This document shows positions 25,491 through 34,788 of a DNA stretch of 64,000 nucleotides, piece by piece. Below the pieces are notes generated by a model. That model did no database searches. It was not told the DNA's origin and was given only the letters and a program-made list of their open reading frames with translations. A program made the translations under genes and the position numbers. Every line of letters begins with the position of its first letter. Positions within the stretch are counted from its first letter, which is position 1. Source of the DNA: Paraburkholderia ultramafica (GTDB taxonomy: Bacteria; Pseudomonadota; Gammaproteobacteria; Burkholderiales; Burkholderiaceae); NCBI RefSeq assembly GCF_902859915.1, contig NZ_CADIKK010000013.1, forward strand, positions 62,001 through 126,000. Direction: 5' to 3'.

Positions 25491-25515
25491 CTTGCCGCGA
25501 TCCGCGTGCGGCAAG
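25491..25515 (+). terminator. Hairpin after second porin, no T-run
   Basis: CTTGCCGC (25491-25498) pairs with GCGGCAAG (25508-25515), 31 bp after the porin stop. Without a T-run it may protect the mRNA end or work as a weak stop. Confidence 0.5.
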
Positions 25516-25715
25516 AAGGAGTGTTCCTCACCCCTCGGTGGCTGATATTTGTAACGGTGGGGCTCGACTCGTGGGAGCGGAAGATTCGCTTCTCCTTGGG
25601 GAGAGCCGCGTATTTGAAGGGGTGACACGCTACATCAAGCGCGTTATTCGGGCGCGAGAGGCCTGACGACGGCGCCGGTAGTCCTGTCACCGGAAGGCGT
25701 TCTCCGAGAACAGTT

Positions 25716-25744
25716 AGCCCGCCCATTGTGGCGGGCTTTTTTTT
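25716..25744 (+). terminator. Strong Rho-independent terminator
   Basis: An 8-bp perfect GC stem AGCCCGCC/GGCGGGCT (25716-25723 with 25730-25737) is followed by eight T. It is the clear end of rightward transcription from the porin, 256 bp after its stop. Confidence 0.88.
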
Positions 25745-26321
25745 GCGGCGCCCACGTGCTTATCATGCCAAGACGAACCCAACACTGACGTTTTGGCTCC
25801 CTGCTTTGCATTCGCGATGGCGAGGCCACGGTATGCCCGAGTACACCTGCGTAGGGGACGGAAGTCTACATAAACGCTGATGTCTCACGGACACAACAGC
25901 CACCGGGGAGTCGCGCATGGATCCACAACCGGGTCGTCCAATATGTACGGCTGATCCTTCGTGAGCATGAACCGGAGCCAACACGAATCGGCGGCCTCCA
26001 GATACGCCGACCGCGCAGCGCGCGGCCGCTTTGGAGCACGTGTAAGTCGGCGAGCAGTCGTTCGCATCTGTACGTAAGCAACGGCAAATGACCGCTTCTG
26101 TCGTTGCTCCTATGAAGCGTTAGCCAGACATGGATAATTTCCGTCGTTCGTTATTACAGGCGTTTTGGGAGTGGCAAGAGCCCGGCCTCGGTCCGTGTTG
26201 TGCTACAGGGCGCCGAGCTTTACCCGGCCGTCGCGCGGCGCCGGCTCAAGCTCCTGAACAAGCTGCTCGGCTAGCGAGGCTGTTGCGCTGGCAACGACCT
26301 TGCCGGGCCTGCGCCTGAACC
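25745..26321. other. Intergenic region without supported gene
   Basis: Short frames on both strands (60-73 codons) are Arg-rich and have no recognisable motif. Nothing else was seen here. Confidence 0.45.
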
Positions 26322-26813
26322 TCACCGCTCCGGCTGTAACTGCCCCCAGCTCACGAGAATCGCCTGGATGCTGCGCGCGTAGGCGTCGCGCTCGTGCGGC
26401 GATTCCGAGTGATACGCGCCGATCGCGCGCCATGTGTTGCCGAACCGCACCATCTTCTGCTTGAGCAGCCACGCGGCCACAAAGATATTCACGCACGGGT
26501 CCGTGAGCGCGCGGCGCGGAATGCCCCGGCTCTTGAGTTCCGGAAAGTGGATCGAATTGATCTGCAATTGCCCCACGTCGATCGAACCGTTGGCGTTGCG
26601 GTTGATGGCGGTCGCGTCGCCTTTCGATTCGCGCCATGCCACGGCGCGCAGCACGAGCGGATTGACGCCCTGGTAAGCGCCGGCCTTGTCGAAGCAGTCG
26701 TCGGCGGGCGGGGCGGCTTGCGCGGCCGAACTGGCGAGCGCCAGCAGCGCCGCCCAGGCGCAGATGACCCACGACCGCAAAGGGCGGAAGGCGTTGGTCT
26801 TGTGCTGGTGCAT
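26322..26813 (-). CDS. Exported lytic transglycosylase (IagB/BfpH/PilT-like SLT domain)
   Basis: A 163-residue small SLT-type transglycosylase. Signal peptide residues 1-33 end SSAAQA before APPADDC. The catalytic Glu is E62 in AVAWRESKGD, and the family motif GQLQIN (residues 81-86) and the later AIGAYHSE complete the fold. Small transglycosylases of this type locally open peptidoglycan for pili or secretion machines. Here it is last of three adjacent exported-protein genes, with no pilus or secretion ATPase nearby. The frame runs upstream to 27152 but overlaps the neighbour; ATG 26813 begins the signal peptide. Confidence 0.88.
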   Translation of the reverse strand: MHQHKTNAFRPLRSWVICAWAALLALASSAAQAAPPADDCFDKAGAYQGVNPLVLRAVAWRESKGDATAINRNANGSIDVGQLQINSIHFPELKSRGIPRRALTDPCVNIFVAAWLLKQKMVRFGNTWRAIGAYHSESPHERDAYARSIQAILVSWGQLQPER

Positions 26814-26836
26814 GGGTCGAGGCTCCAGATCCGGCT

Positions 26837-27184
26837 TTACTGCGCCAGCGCGGAATCGAGCTGCCGCTCGATGTCCTTGAGATAGGTGCGCGACGCATCG
26901 GAGACGACGAGGCGCGGCGTCGGCATCGCGCAGCGGCAATCGTGCTGGTGCGTCTTCTTCTTGTTGTGCGACGTCGAGCGCGACGCGGGAAGGTCGTCGT
27001 CGTCGCCGGTGGACGGCGGCAGCATGGCGAGCGTGGGCAGCGGCGGGTAGACCTTGTCCGCAGAGGCTGTGGTGGCAGCGGTGGCAGTGGCGGCCGCAGT
27101 TGCAGGCGCGCTGGCGGCGGGCTGGCCCGCCCATGCGGCCGAACTTAAGCATAGCGATGCCGCGGCGAAAGCAATCAGGCGCAT
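26837..27184 (-). CDS. Exported protein of unknown function in transglycosylase cluster
   Basis: A 115-residue product starting MRLIAFAAASLCLSSAAWA, a typical signal peptide. The mature chain has an Ala/Thr low-complexity stretch, an acidic DDDD patch, a basic HNKKKTHQHDCRC segment with two Cys one residue apart, and a helical tail. The His/Cys cluster could bind metal, but this is inference. It starts 4 bp after the lipoprotein gene and ends 23 bp before the transglycosylase gene, so the three are probably one transcript. Not a family I recognise. Confidence 0.65.
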   Translation of the reverse strand: MRLIAFAAASLCLSSAAWAGQPAASAPATAAATATAATTASADKVYPPLPTLAMLPPSTGDDDDLPASRSTSHNKKKTHQHDCRCAMPTPRLVVSDASRTYLKDIERQLDSALAQ

Positions 27185-27188
27185 CGTG

Positions 27189-27563
27189 TCAGCTCCCCGC
27201 ATGTAGCGGCTCGATCGAGACGCTGTACGTCTGGTTAGCGCCGGCCGTAAGGTTTTCGAGCGTGGGTTTGAGCCCCTGCTGCGGCACGCCCCGCCAGATC
27301 GCCTGGTTGATGTACTTGAAGTCCTGGCCCAGCGCCGTCGCGCGGATCACGGTGGGCTGCTTCTGCGCGGCGGCGAGCGCGCCCGCCTTGGCGAGCACCG
27401 CAGTCAGTTGCGGATCGCGCGCGCCGAGTGCATCGGCGGGAATGTCGAACTTCATGATCACGTTCGACACCGCAGGTTTCTCGGCTTGAGCCGTATTGGG
27501 CTGCTGCAGTTGTGCGCAGCCTGTCATAAACATTACGGCAAGTAAGAGCACAACGCGCGTCAC
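27189..27563 (-). CDS. Small lipoprotein of unknown function, first gene of transglycosylase cluster
   Basis: A 124-residue product from a GTG start (27563). The short signal sequence ends in a lipobox, FMTGC, with C16 as the lipidated Cys. The mature domain includes MKFDIPADALGARDPQLTAV and a C-terminal NQTYSVSIEPLHAGS. No family recognised. A longer reading to 27755 lacks a signal sequence at its start and is rejected. It heads a tightly spaced group with a Cys/His-rich exported protein and a lytic transglycosylase, suggesting a shared envelope task. Confidence 0.65.
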   Translation of the reverse strand: MTRVVLLLAVMFMTGCAQLQQPNTAQAEKPAVSNVIMKFDIPADALGARDPQLTAVLAKAGALAAAQKQPTVIRATALGQDFKYINQAIWRGVPQQGLKPTLENLTAGANQTYSVSIEPLHAGS

Positions 27564-28148
27564 GTCGGGGTCTCCAAAGTTTCGTGGCGATGTACGCGTT
27601 TTCGGCTTGGGAAGCTGAGACTTGATACCCGGGCGGCAAACGTTTGCGAAAAAGAAAGAGTTCGCTCTCGCGGCGCCGCTTCCCGGAAAGTCACTGCGCG
27701 CACCGCCGCCTTCGAGCAAAGAACTTCTTGCCCTGTCGGGTAAAGCCACAGTCATGAAGGCTCGTGAGACTGCAAGTGGCGAGCTTGACTGTCATTTTGC
27801 TTCGTTCGCGGCGCCGACTCGTCCGATGACTTTTTAACTGCACTAAATAAGGAAGACGCTAAGTGCGCAGTTGACTCCGGACATATGATTCGCGCAGAAC
27901 TAGTCATTCGTCGAAGGTGCTGAGCAGTATGTGGCGGGTGACCGCAATGGCCGATCACTTGTCCGTGAGTGAAGGTACCGAGCGACCGCTCGACTCTGAT
28001 ACCCGTCCTTGCAACCCAAAGCGGACAGGGCACGGCGCTATACTGAGGGCCCGTCCACCGAACCCAAGGCCCGATCGCGAGACGTCGTAACGGCGTTCTC
28101 GTACGGCGCTCGACGAACGCGACCGCTTACCGGTGCAAGGTCCAAAAA
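27564..28148. promoter_or_regulatory. Divergent intergenic region between envelope cluster and ABC exporter
   Basis: A 585-bp spacer holding the promoters of two divergent units. A 71-codon plus-strand frame (27622-27837) has no motif and a weak start. An AT-rich patch at about 27820-27860 (ACTGCACTAAATAAGG) is the likeliest promoter area. No other signal is clear. Confidence 0.3.
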
Positions 28149-29354
28149 TTGGCCGATCACAATCTGGAAAAGCTGAGAATCGACCGACCGCCGGTCGGCA
28201 CTGTCCCGCGGCGGCGCAGCTGGATTCGTTATGGCGTAGTCGCGCTAATCATCATCGCGGTGCTCGGCATTGCCGCCAGACTGGCCGGTCCGCAGGCGGT
28301 GGAAACGGCAACGGTGACATCCGCTTACCCGTCGCAGAACTACACGCTGCTCAATGCCACCGGTTACGTCGTGCCGCAGCGCAAGGCCGCAGTCGCCTCG
28401 AAGGCGCAGGGGCGTCTCGTGTGGCTCGGGGTACTGGAAGGCACTCACGTGAAAAAGGACGAGGTGATTGCGCGGCTCGAAAGCGACGACGTCGCGGCGA
28501 CGCTAGCCCAGGCGTTGGCGCAGGTGAAAGTGGCGCAGGCCAATCTTGAACTGCAGGTTGCCGAGCTGAAGAACGCCGAAGTCAATCTGCGCCGCTCCGT
28601 GATACTCGCGCCCCAAGGGGCCATCCCCGCAACCCAATACGATGCCGATCTCGCCCGCTACGACAAGGCCAAGGCGTCGATCAACAACAGCCAGGCCGCC
28701 ATTGCATCGGCACAGGCCAACGCTCGTGCCGCTCAGGTCGCTGTCGATCAGACCGTGATTCGCGCGCCATTCGATGGCGTGGTGATCGAAAAGCATGCGA
28801 ACGTGGGCGACAACATTACGCCCTTCTCGCAGGCATCCGACAGCAAGGGGGCCGTCGTGACTATCGCCGACATGGAAACGCTCGAAGTCGAAGCTGACGT
28901 GGCGGAATCCAACCTATCGAGGATCAAGGTCGATCAGCCCTGCGAGATCCAGCTTGACGCATTTCCCGACCTGCGACTGGCAGGCAGGGTTTCGCGCATC
29001 GTGCCGACGGTGGACCGGTCGAAAGCGACGGTGCTGGTCAAGGTGCGCTTCGTGGACCGCGACGCGCGCGTGCTTCCAGACATGAGCGCAAAGATCGCCT
29101 TTCTCGCGAAGCCGATTCCTCCGCAGGAAAAGCAGCCTGTGGTAGCGGTGCGGCCTGCTGCGATCGTCGCGCGCGACGGCAAGAAGGTGGTCTACGTGGT
29201 CAAGGACGATACGGTGCGGGAGGTAGCCGTCACGACGGGCGAGCGGATCGGTGAGCTTGTCGCGGTCAACGGCGTGAAACCGGGCGATATGCTCGTGCTG
29301 GCTCCGAACGACAAAATCAGGGACGGCGCCAAAGTGACTCTGGCGAAGAAGTAG
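28149..29354 (+). CDS. Membrane-fusion (periplasmic adaptor) protein of MacAB-like exporter
   Basis: A 401-residue HlyD/MacA-type adaptor. One N-terminal membrane anchor lies at residues about 28-45. A lipoyl-like half, GRLVWLGVLEGTHVKKDEVI, a helical hairpin at residues about 115-195, the second lipoyl half IRAPFDGVVIEKHANVGD, and a beta-barrel domain follow. The start is TTG at 28149 with AAGG upstream. It links an inner-membrane transporter to an outer-membrane channel. The ATPase gene begins 2 bp after its stop; no TolC-like gene is in the window, so an outer-membrane partner must be encoded elsewhere. Confidence 0.88.
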   Translation: MADHNLEKLRIDRPPVGTVPRRRSWIRYGVVALIIIAVLGIAARLAGPQAVETATVTSAYPSQNYTLLNATGYVVPQRKAAVASKAQGRLVWLGVLEGTHVKKDEVIARLESDDVAATLAQALAQVKVAQANLELQVAELKNAEVNLRRSVILAPQGAIPATQYDADLARYDKAKASINNSQAAIASAQANARAAQVAVDQTVIRAPFDGVVIEKHANVGDNITPFSQASDSKGAVVTIADMETLEVEADVAESNLSRIKVDQPCEIQLDAFPDLRLAGRVSRIVPTVDRSKATVLVKVRFVDRDARVLPDMSAKIAFLAKPIPPQEKQPVVAVRPAAIVARDGKKVVYVVKDDTVREVAVTTGERIGELVAVNGVKPGDMLVLAPNDKIRDGAKVTLAKK

Positions 29355-29355
29355 C

Positions 29356-30048
29356 GTGAGTACCGCACCGCTCGTCGAAATCAGCCACGTTGCCAAGTCG
29401 TACCGGCGCGGCGTGCAGATCGTGCCGGTCCTGAGCGACATCACGCTCGGCATCGCCGAGGGCGACTTCGTCGCATTGATGGGCCCGTCGGGATCGGGCA
29501 AGAGCACGCTGCTCAATCTGATCGCCGGCATCGACAGGCCGGACAGCGGCGAGCTGCGCATAGGGGGACTCGACATCACGCGACTTCCCGAAGCGGCCCT
29601 TGCCGACTGGCGCGCGGCCCATGTCGGCTTCATTTTCCAGTTCTACAACCTGATGCCCGTGCTCACCGCTTTTGAGAACGTCGAGCTGCCACTGATATTG
29701 ACCCGCTTGACCCGCGCCGAGCGGCGCGAGCGCGTCGGGCTGGTGCTCGACATGGTGAACATGGTCGACCGTATGAGTCACTACCCTTTCGAGCTTTCCG
29801 GCGGGCAGCAGCAGCGCGTCGCCATCGCCCGCGCGCTCATCACCGACCCGACGCTGATCGTCGCGGACGAGCCGACCGGCGATCTGGACCGCGCCTCCGC
29901 GGCGGACGTGCTTTCGCTGATGCAGCGGCTGAACCGGGAGCTCGGCAAGACCATCATCATGGTGACCCACGACGCTCACGCCGCCAGCCTGGCGAGGGCG
30001 GTTGTGCATCTGGAGAAGGGGGAGCTGATCGATGAACAGCCCCGTTGA
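29356..30048 (+). CDS. ABC transporter ATPase (LolD/MacB type)
   Basis: A 230-residue ATPase. Walker A GPSGSGKST is at residues 43-51, followed by the Q-loop IFQFYNL, signature LSGGQQQR, Walker B with DEPTGDLD and the switch His in MVTHD. The LolD/MacB-type motif LIAGIDRPDSGEL is clear. GTG start 2 bp after the adaptor stop. It energises the two permeases encoded next; unlike MacB, the ATPase is a separate polypeptide. Type VII ABC systems transmit mechanical force rather than move substrate through the membrane. Confidence 0.92.
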   Translation: MSTAPLVEISHVAKSYRRGVQIVPVLSDITLGIAEGDFVALMGPSGSGKSTLLNLIAGIDRPDSGELRIGGLDITRLPEAALADWRAAHVGFIFQFYNLMPVLTAFENVELPLILTRLTRAERRERVGLVLDMVNMVDRMSHYPFELSGGQQQRVAIARALITDPTLIVADEPTGDLDRASAADVLSLMQRLNRELGKTIIMVTHDAHAASLARAVVHLEKGELIDEQPR

Positions 30049-30069
30049 AACCTGTCGCGCTCCGCTGCC

Positions 30070-31224
30070 ATGTTCCTGCTGAAGCTGATTACCCGAAACG
30101 CGCTGCGCCACAAACTGCGCACGATGCTGACCGTGCTCGGCCTGACCATCGCGGTGCTCGCCTATGGCCTGCTGCACACGGTGGTGGACGCATGGTATGC
30201 AGGGGCCGCCGCGGCTTCCAATGCGCGGCTTGTGACGCGCAACGCCATCTCGCTCGTCTTTCCCCTGCCGCTGAGCTATGAGAACCGTATTCGTGGCGTC
30301 GACGGCGTGACGCTGGTGGCCCGGTCCAACTGGTTTGGCGGCGTCTATCGGGAGCCCAGGAACTTCTTCGCGCAATTCGCGGTGTCGGACAACTACCTCG
30401 ATCTTTACCCGGAGTTTGTCGTGCCGGCGCAGCAGCGTTCCGACTACCTGCGCGACCGCAAGGGATGCCTGGTCGGGCGACAGCTCGCAGACCAGTATGG
30501 CTTCAAGGTGGGCGATGTGATTCCGATCAAAGGCACGATCTACCCGGGCACCTGGGAATTCGTCGTGCGCGGCATTCTGGACGGACGGGACGAAACGACG
30601 ATCACGCGTCAGCTGGTGTTCCACTGGGAATACCTGAATGAAACCGTGCGCAAGACATCGCCGCGCCAGGCGGATCAGGTCGGTGTCTATGTCCTGGGCG
30701 TGGCGAATCCCGATGATGCTGCCGAGATCGCGCGAAACGTCGACAGCGTCTTCAGGAATTCGCTTGCCGAGACCCTCACGGAAACCGAGCAGGCGTTTCA
30801 GCTTGGCTTTGTCGCCATGTCGAACCAGATCATTGCGGCGATCCGCGTCGTGTCGTATGTGGTGATCGTGATCATCATGGCGGTGATGGCCAATGCGATG
30901 GCGATGAGTGCGCGCGAACGCACGGTCGAATATGCGACGCTCAGGGCGCTCGGCTTCGGCCCTCCGTTTCTTGCGTTGCTCGTTTTCGGCGAGTCGATCC
31001 TGATCTGCGCGATCGGCGGCGGGCTTGGCATTCTCGCGACGCCGCCGGTGGCGAGCCTGTTCAGGCAGGCCACGGGCGGCGTGTTTCCGGTGTTCAAGGT
31101 ATCCGGCGAAACGATGGTGCTGCAGGCCGCATGCGCGCTTGTCGTCGGGCTTGCCGCTGCCGTCATGCCGGCGTTGCAGGCGGCGCGGGTTCGTATCGCC
31201 GAAGGCCTGCGGGCAATCGGCTAG
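30070..31224 (+). CDS. MacB-like ABC transporter permease, first
   Basis: A 384-residue FtsX/MacB-type permease: one N-terminal membrane helix, a periplasmic domain of about 220 residues, then three C-terminal helices. The cytoplasmic loop ERTVEYATLRALGF between helices is the usual MacB/FtsX motif. It starts 21 bp after the ATPase and ends 8 bp before the second permease. The two permeases differ and probably form a heterodimer. The cargo is unknown. Confidence 0.88.
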   Translation: MFLLKLITRNALRHKLRTMLTVLGLTIAVLAYGLLHTVVDAWYAGAAAASNARLVTRNAISLVFPLPLSYENRIRGVDGVTLVARSNWFGGVYREPRNFFAQFAVSDNYLDLYPEFVVPAQQRSDYLRDRKGCLVGRQLADQYGFKVGDVIPIKGTIYPGTWEFVVRGILDGRDETTITRQLVFHWEYLNETVRKTSPRQADQVGVYVLGVANPDDAAEIARNVDSVFRNSLAETLTETEQAFQLGFVAMSNQIIAAIRVVSYVVIVIIMAVMANAMAMSARERTVEYATLRALGFGPPFLALLVFGESILICAIGGGLGILATPPVASLFRQATGGVFPVFKVSGETMVLQAACALVVGLAAAVMPALQAARVRIAEGLRAIG

Positions 31225-31232
31225 GGCGGCCT

Positions 31233-32399
31233 GTGGCGATTCCGCTCACCTATGTCGCGCGCAACCTGTGGGCACGCCGGCTGACCACGGCGCTCACAGC
31301 GGGCGGGCTGGCGCTGGTGGTGTTCGTGTTCGGGACCGTGCTGATGCTCGACGCGGGCCTCAAGAAAACGCTGGTGTCCACCGGCGAATACGACAACGTG
31401 GTGGTGATCCGCAAGGGCGCCGAAACCGAGGTGCAGAGCTCGATCGACCGGAACCAGGCAGGCATCATGGAAATGCATCCGGCAGTGGCGATGGGCGGCG
31501 ACGGCCGGCCGCTCGCGTCGCGGGAAACCGTGGTGCTCATCTCGCTCGAGAAGATCGGCTCGAACAAGCCATCGAATGTGGTCATTCGCGGCGTCTCGCC
31601 GAGCGGCCTCGTTCTGCGTCCACAGGTCAGGCTGGTGGAGGGGCGCATGTTCAATCCTGGCTCGTCCGAGATCATCGTCGGCAGCAGCATCGCGAAGGGC
31701 TTCAGCGGGACGCAGATCGGCGAGCATTTGCGCTTTGCCCAGCGCGACTGGACCGTCGTAGGTCGCTTCGACGCGGGGAGCAGTGGCTTCGACTCGGAAA
31801 TCTGGGGCGACGTGGACCAGCTCATGCAGTCGTTTCGCCGCAACAGTTACTCGTCGATGGTGGTGCGTCTTGCGCAGACCGACCTTTTTTCGCGATTCGC
31901 GGCGGACATCGATGTCGACCCGCGGCTCACCGAGGAAGCCAAGCGCGAACAGACGTTTTATAGCGATCAGTCAAAGGCGTTGTCGACGTTCATCAACATC
32001 CTGGGCTTGACGCTTTCGACGATATTTTCGATCGCAGCGATGATTGGCGCGATGATCACGATGTATGCGTCGGTGGCAAACCGGGTGGCGGAAATCGGCA
32101 CGTTGCGGGCGCTTGGGTTCAAACGTATCAACGTGCTGGGTGCGTTTCTGCTCGAAGCGCTGCTGCTTGGACTGGTGGGCGGGATCGTCGGGATTGGCTG
32201 CGCGGCTTTGATGCAGTTCGCTTCGTTTTCCACCACCAACTTCCAGACCTTTGCTGACCTTTCATTCCGCTTTATTCTTACACCGGCAATCGTGGTGAAG
32301 ACGCTTGCGTTCTCGATGGCCATGGGCCTTATCGGCGGGTTCCTTCCTGCCATGCGCGCGGCGCGCATGAACATTGTCGATGCGCTGCGTACGCGCTAG
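31233..32399 (+). CDS. MacB-like ABC transporter permease, second
   Basis: A 388-residue paralogue of the preceding permease with the same layout. The TM2-TM3 loop reads VAEIGTLRALGF; the final ARMNIVDALRTR is a typical ending. The open frame reaches back to 31131 inside the upstream gene; GTG 31233 begins VAIPLTYVARNLWARR, the expected MacB-type N-terminus. It is the last gene of the four-gene exporter unit and faces a convergent lipoprotein gene. Cargo unknown; export of a lipoprotein or peptide is possible. Confidence 0.87.
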   Translation: MAIPLTYVARNLWARRLTTALTAGGLALVVFVFGTVLMLDAGLKKTLVSTGEYDNVVVIRKGAETEVQSSIDRNQAGIMEMHPAVAMGGDGRPLASRETVVLISLEKIGSNKPSNVVIRGVSPSGLVLRPQVRLVEGRMFNPGSSEIIVGSSIAKGFSGTQIGEHLRFAQRDWTVVGRFDAGSSGFDSEIWGDVDQLMQSFRRNSYSSMVVRLAQTDLFSRFAADIDVDPRLTEEAKREQTFYSDQSKALSTFINILGLTLSTIFSIAAMIGAMITMYASVANRVAEIGTLRALGFKRINVLGAFLLEALLLGLVGGIVGIGCAALMQFASFSTTNFQTFADLSFRFILTPAIVVKTLAFSMAMGLIGGFLPAMRAARMNIVDALRTR

Positions 32400-32464
32400 A
32401 TGCTATGGGGGCGGCAGCATCCGGTCAGGCAACGAGATTCCCCGCAGGTTGCCACCATGAACGA

Positions 32465-34381
32465 TCAATGGAAGAGTTCTGCCAGGGACAGGGCTTTGTT
32501 CCTAAGCCGGCCCCCGGCAACGAGCACCCGGCCGTCGGACAGAAGCGTGGCGGTGTGCGAGTCACGCGACAGACCCAGGCTGCCGGTCTGTGACCAACTG
32601 CCGATGGCAGGATCGTAGAGCTCGTCGGAAAACAGGTCGAGTTGCGCGATTCCCGCTGTTACGAGTACCTTGCCGTTGGGCAGCAGGACGGCGGCATGGT
32701 CTTCCCGCGCCTGACTCATGCCACCGGTCTGGGACCACGTAGCGGTGGCAGGATCGTACAGCTCGGCTGAGGACATCGCGCCGGCGCTGCCTTCGCCACC
32801 CGCAACGAGCACGCGGCCGTCTGGCAGCAAGGTAGCGGTGTGTTGCTCGCGTGCCTGGGTCATACTGCCGGTCTCTGACCACTTGCCCGTGGCCGGGTCG
32901 TATAGTTCGGCTGATGCCAGGGCGCCGGCCTTGCCGTCGCCACCTGCAACGAGCACCCGGCCATTGCGCAGCAATGTGGCGGAGTGCGCGTCACGCGCCT
33001 CGTTCAGGAAGCCGGTCTGCAACCACGCGCCATTGACCGGATCGTACAGTTCGACTGACGACTGTGCGCCGCCTGGGGCCTCGCCTCCGGCCACGAGCAC
33101 CCGGCCGTCGGGCAGAAGCGTGGCGGTGTGCAGGTCACGCGCCTGACTCATCTCACCAGTTTCCGTCCATTTGCCGGCTGCGGGATCATACAGTTCCGCT
33201 GAGGGCAGCGAGGTTCCCTTGCCGTTACTGATGCTGCCGCCCGCCACGAGCACCTTGCCGCCCGGCAGCAGCGTGGCGGTGTGCGATTGCCGCGCATCGG
33301 TCAGGTTGCCGGTCGGCGACCATTTATTCGAAGCGGGATCGTAAAGTTCGGCGAGAGACAGCGGCTTGCCGTTGGATCCCGCCGCGACGAGCACCCGTCC
33401 ATCGGAGAGCAGCGTGGCCGTATGACGATACCGCCGCGTCTTCATGGCATTGGCAGGCAGCCACTCGCCGGCCGATTCCGCGGTCACGGTGATCGCCACT
33501 TGCGTCGCGACGTTGCCCGCGACGTTGCTGCCGGTCACGATGAAGGTCGTCTGCGCCAAAGCCGCTGTCGGCGTGCCGCTGATTGCGCCGTTCTGCGTGT
33601 TCAGGCTCAACCCGGCGGGCAGCGCAGGCGACACCGAAAACTGCGTAATCTCGCCGCCGGAATACACCGGAACGTTCGGGACGATCGCGAGGCCGATGGC
33701 ATAGTCCGGCGCGGGATCCTTGTAGGCGAGGCCCATGGGTGGCTGCGCCTGTGCATCCACTCCGATCGTGATCTGAGTTTCGACCGTGTCGACGCCATTG
33801 CTGCCCGTAACCGTATAGACCGTCGGCGGGGCCGGCGTCGTGGGCGTGCCCGCGATGACTCCGGTTTGCGGGTCCAGCGTGAGCCCGGGCGGCAGCGGGG
33901 GTGACACGGTGTATTCGGTGATCTCGCCACCCGTGGTGATCGGCGTGTCGGGCGTGATCGGCGCGTTGGTCACATAGTCCGTCGAGCTGTCGAGATAATC
34001 CAGGGTGTCAGGCGCCATGGCCACATCCTCGACCTCGATCTGCACGCGCGCCGTGGTGGAGCCTCCCGCGTTGCTGCCGGTGATCGTGTATACCGCGGCG
34101 TTGCTGGTGCCGGAGGGCGTGCCCGTTATCGCACCGCTCACGCGATCCAGCGTGAGGCCGGCGGGCAACGGAGGAAACACGCTGTAGTTCGTGATTGCAC
34201 CACCGCTGCTGCTCGGCAGGCTGGGGATAATTTCGTTCCCCTGCACGAACACCACCGATGTCTCGCGTTCCGTCAACCCCGATGGCGGCGCCTGGGTGAT
34301 ACCACCGCTGCCACCGCCGCATCCCGCTACGAGCGAGGCGAGCAGCATGATGAGGCCAGTCAGGCAAGGCTTGATCTTCAC
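32465..34381 (-). CDS. Lipoprotein with three Ig-like (He_PIG) and seven Kelch-type repeats
   Basis: A 638-residue secreted protein from GTG 34381. The signal ends in lipobox LVAGC, lipidated at C21. Three repeats of the putative-Ig type follow, each with a PPLPAGLTLD-like core and an ITGTP-type end. Then come seven Kelch-type blades of about 50 residues, each with HTATLLPDGRVLVAGG and AELYDPAxxxW patterns, enough for a beta-propeller. An upstream extension to 34567 is ignored. It is probably anchored in the outer membrane, with the propeller as a binding platform. Its ligand is unknown. It is convergent with the MacAB-like exporter. Confidence 0.85.
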   Translation of the reverse strand: MKIKPCLTGLIMLLASLVAGCGGGSGGITQAPPSGLTERETSVVFVQGNEIIPSLPSSSGGAITNYSVFPPLPAGLTLDRVSGAITGTPSGTSNAAVYTITGSNAGGSTTARVQIEVEDVAMAPDTLDYLDSSTDYVTNAPITPDTPITTGGEITEYTVSPPLPPGLTLDPQTGVIAGTPTTPAPPTVYTVTGSNGVDTVETQITIGVDAQAQPPMGLAYKDPAPDYAIGLAIVPNVPVYSGGEITQFSVSPALPAGLSLNTQNGAISGTPTAALAQTTFIVTGSNVAGNVATQVAITVTAESAGEWLPANAMKTRRYRHTATLLSDGRVLVAAGSNGKPLSLAELYDPASNKWSPTGNLTDARQSHTATLLPGGKVLVAGGSISNGKGTSLPSAELYDPAAGKWTETGEMSQARDLHTATLLPDGRVLVAGGEAPGGAQSSVELYDPVNGAWLQTGFLNEARDAHSATLLRNGRVLVAGGDGKAGALASAELYDPATGKWSETGSMTQAREQHTATLLPDGRVLVAGGEGSAGAMSSAELYDPATATWSQTGGMSQAREDHAAVLLPNGKVLVTAGIAQLDLFSDELYDPAIGSWSQTGSLGLSRDSHTATLLSDGRVLVAGGRLRNKALSLAELFH

Positions 34382-34788
34382 GACGATGATCCCGGAGCTG
34401 TCTGGATCTAGGATAGGTCGCGCGGCCGTATTTGTCAGCCAATTGCGCAACGGATGTCGCGCGCGGGCGCACTGGTCTTCGTCCGCTGGCGTCGATCGCT
34501 CACGCCGTCTGGTTTGACCGCCATCACGCGGAAATGAACGACGAGGGCAATGAGACGAACAGGCCAAAGGACACGTAACCGGTCAGAGCTCCCGTAGCGG
34601 CAATCAGGCGCCCGTCGAGGGTGGGGTGGCAGCCGTCGTACCCACCATCGCCCGCACGCTGAGGCGCGCTGTCTCGACTCGTCGAGCAGCGCCTCCTCCG
34701 CGTTTTCCGAGAGCGGCCATTCGCGCAGCCGCGATCGGATTGACAGTCGTGCTCCGGCGGTTGAGCGTGGCCAACGGCAATGGGTACA
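34382..34788. other. Spacer between lipoprotein and ClpP-like gene
   Basis: A 407-bp stretch with no supported gene. Frames on both strands are short and Ala/Arg-rich. Presumably it contains the promoter of the lipoprotein gene. Confidence 0.4.

Noticed and set aside
26130..26318. 62-codon plus-strand frame after the transglycosylase gene
   Set aside because: The first 15 residues look plausible, but the rest is Ala/Arg repeat-like and there is no ribosome site.
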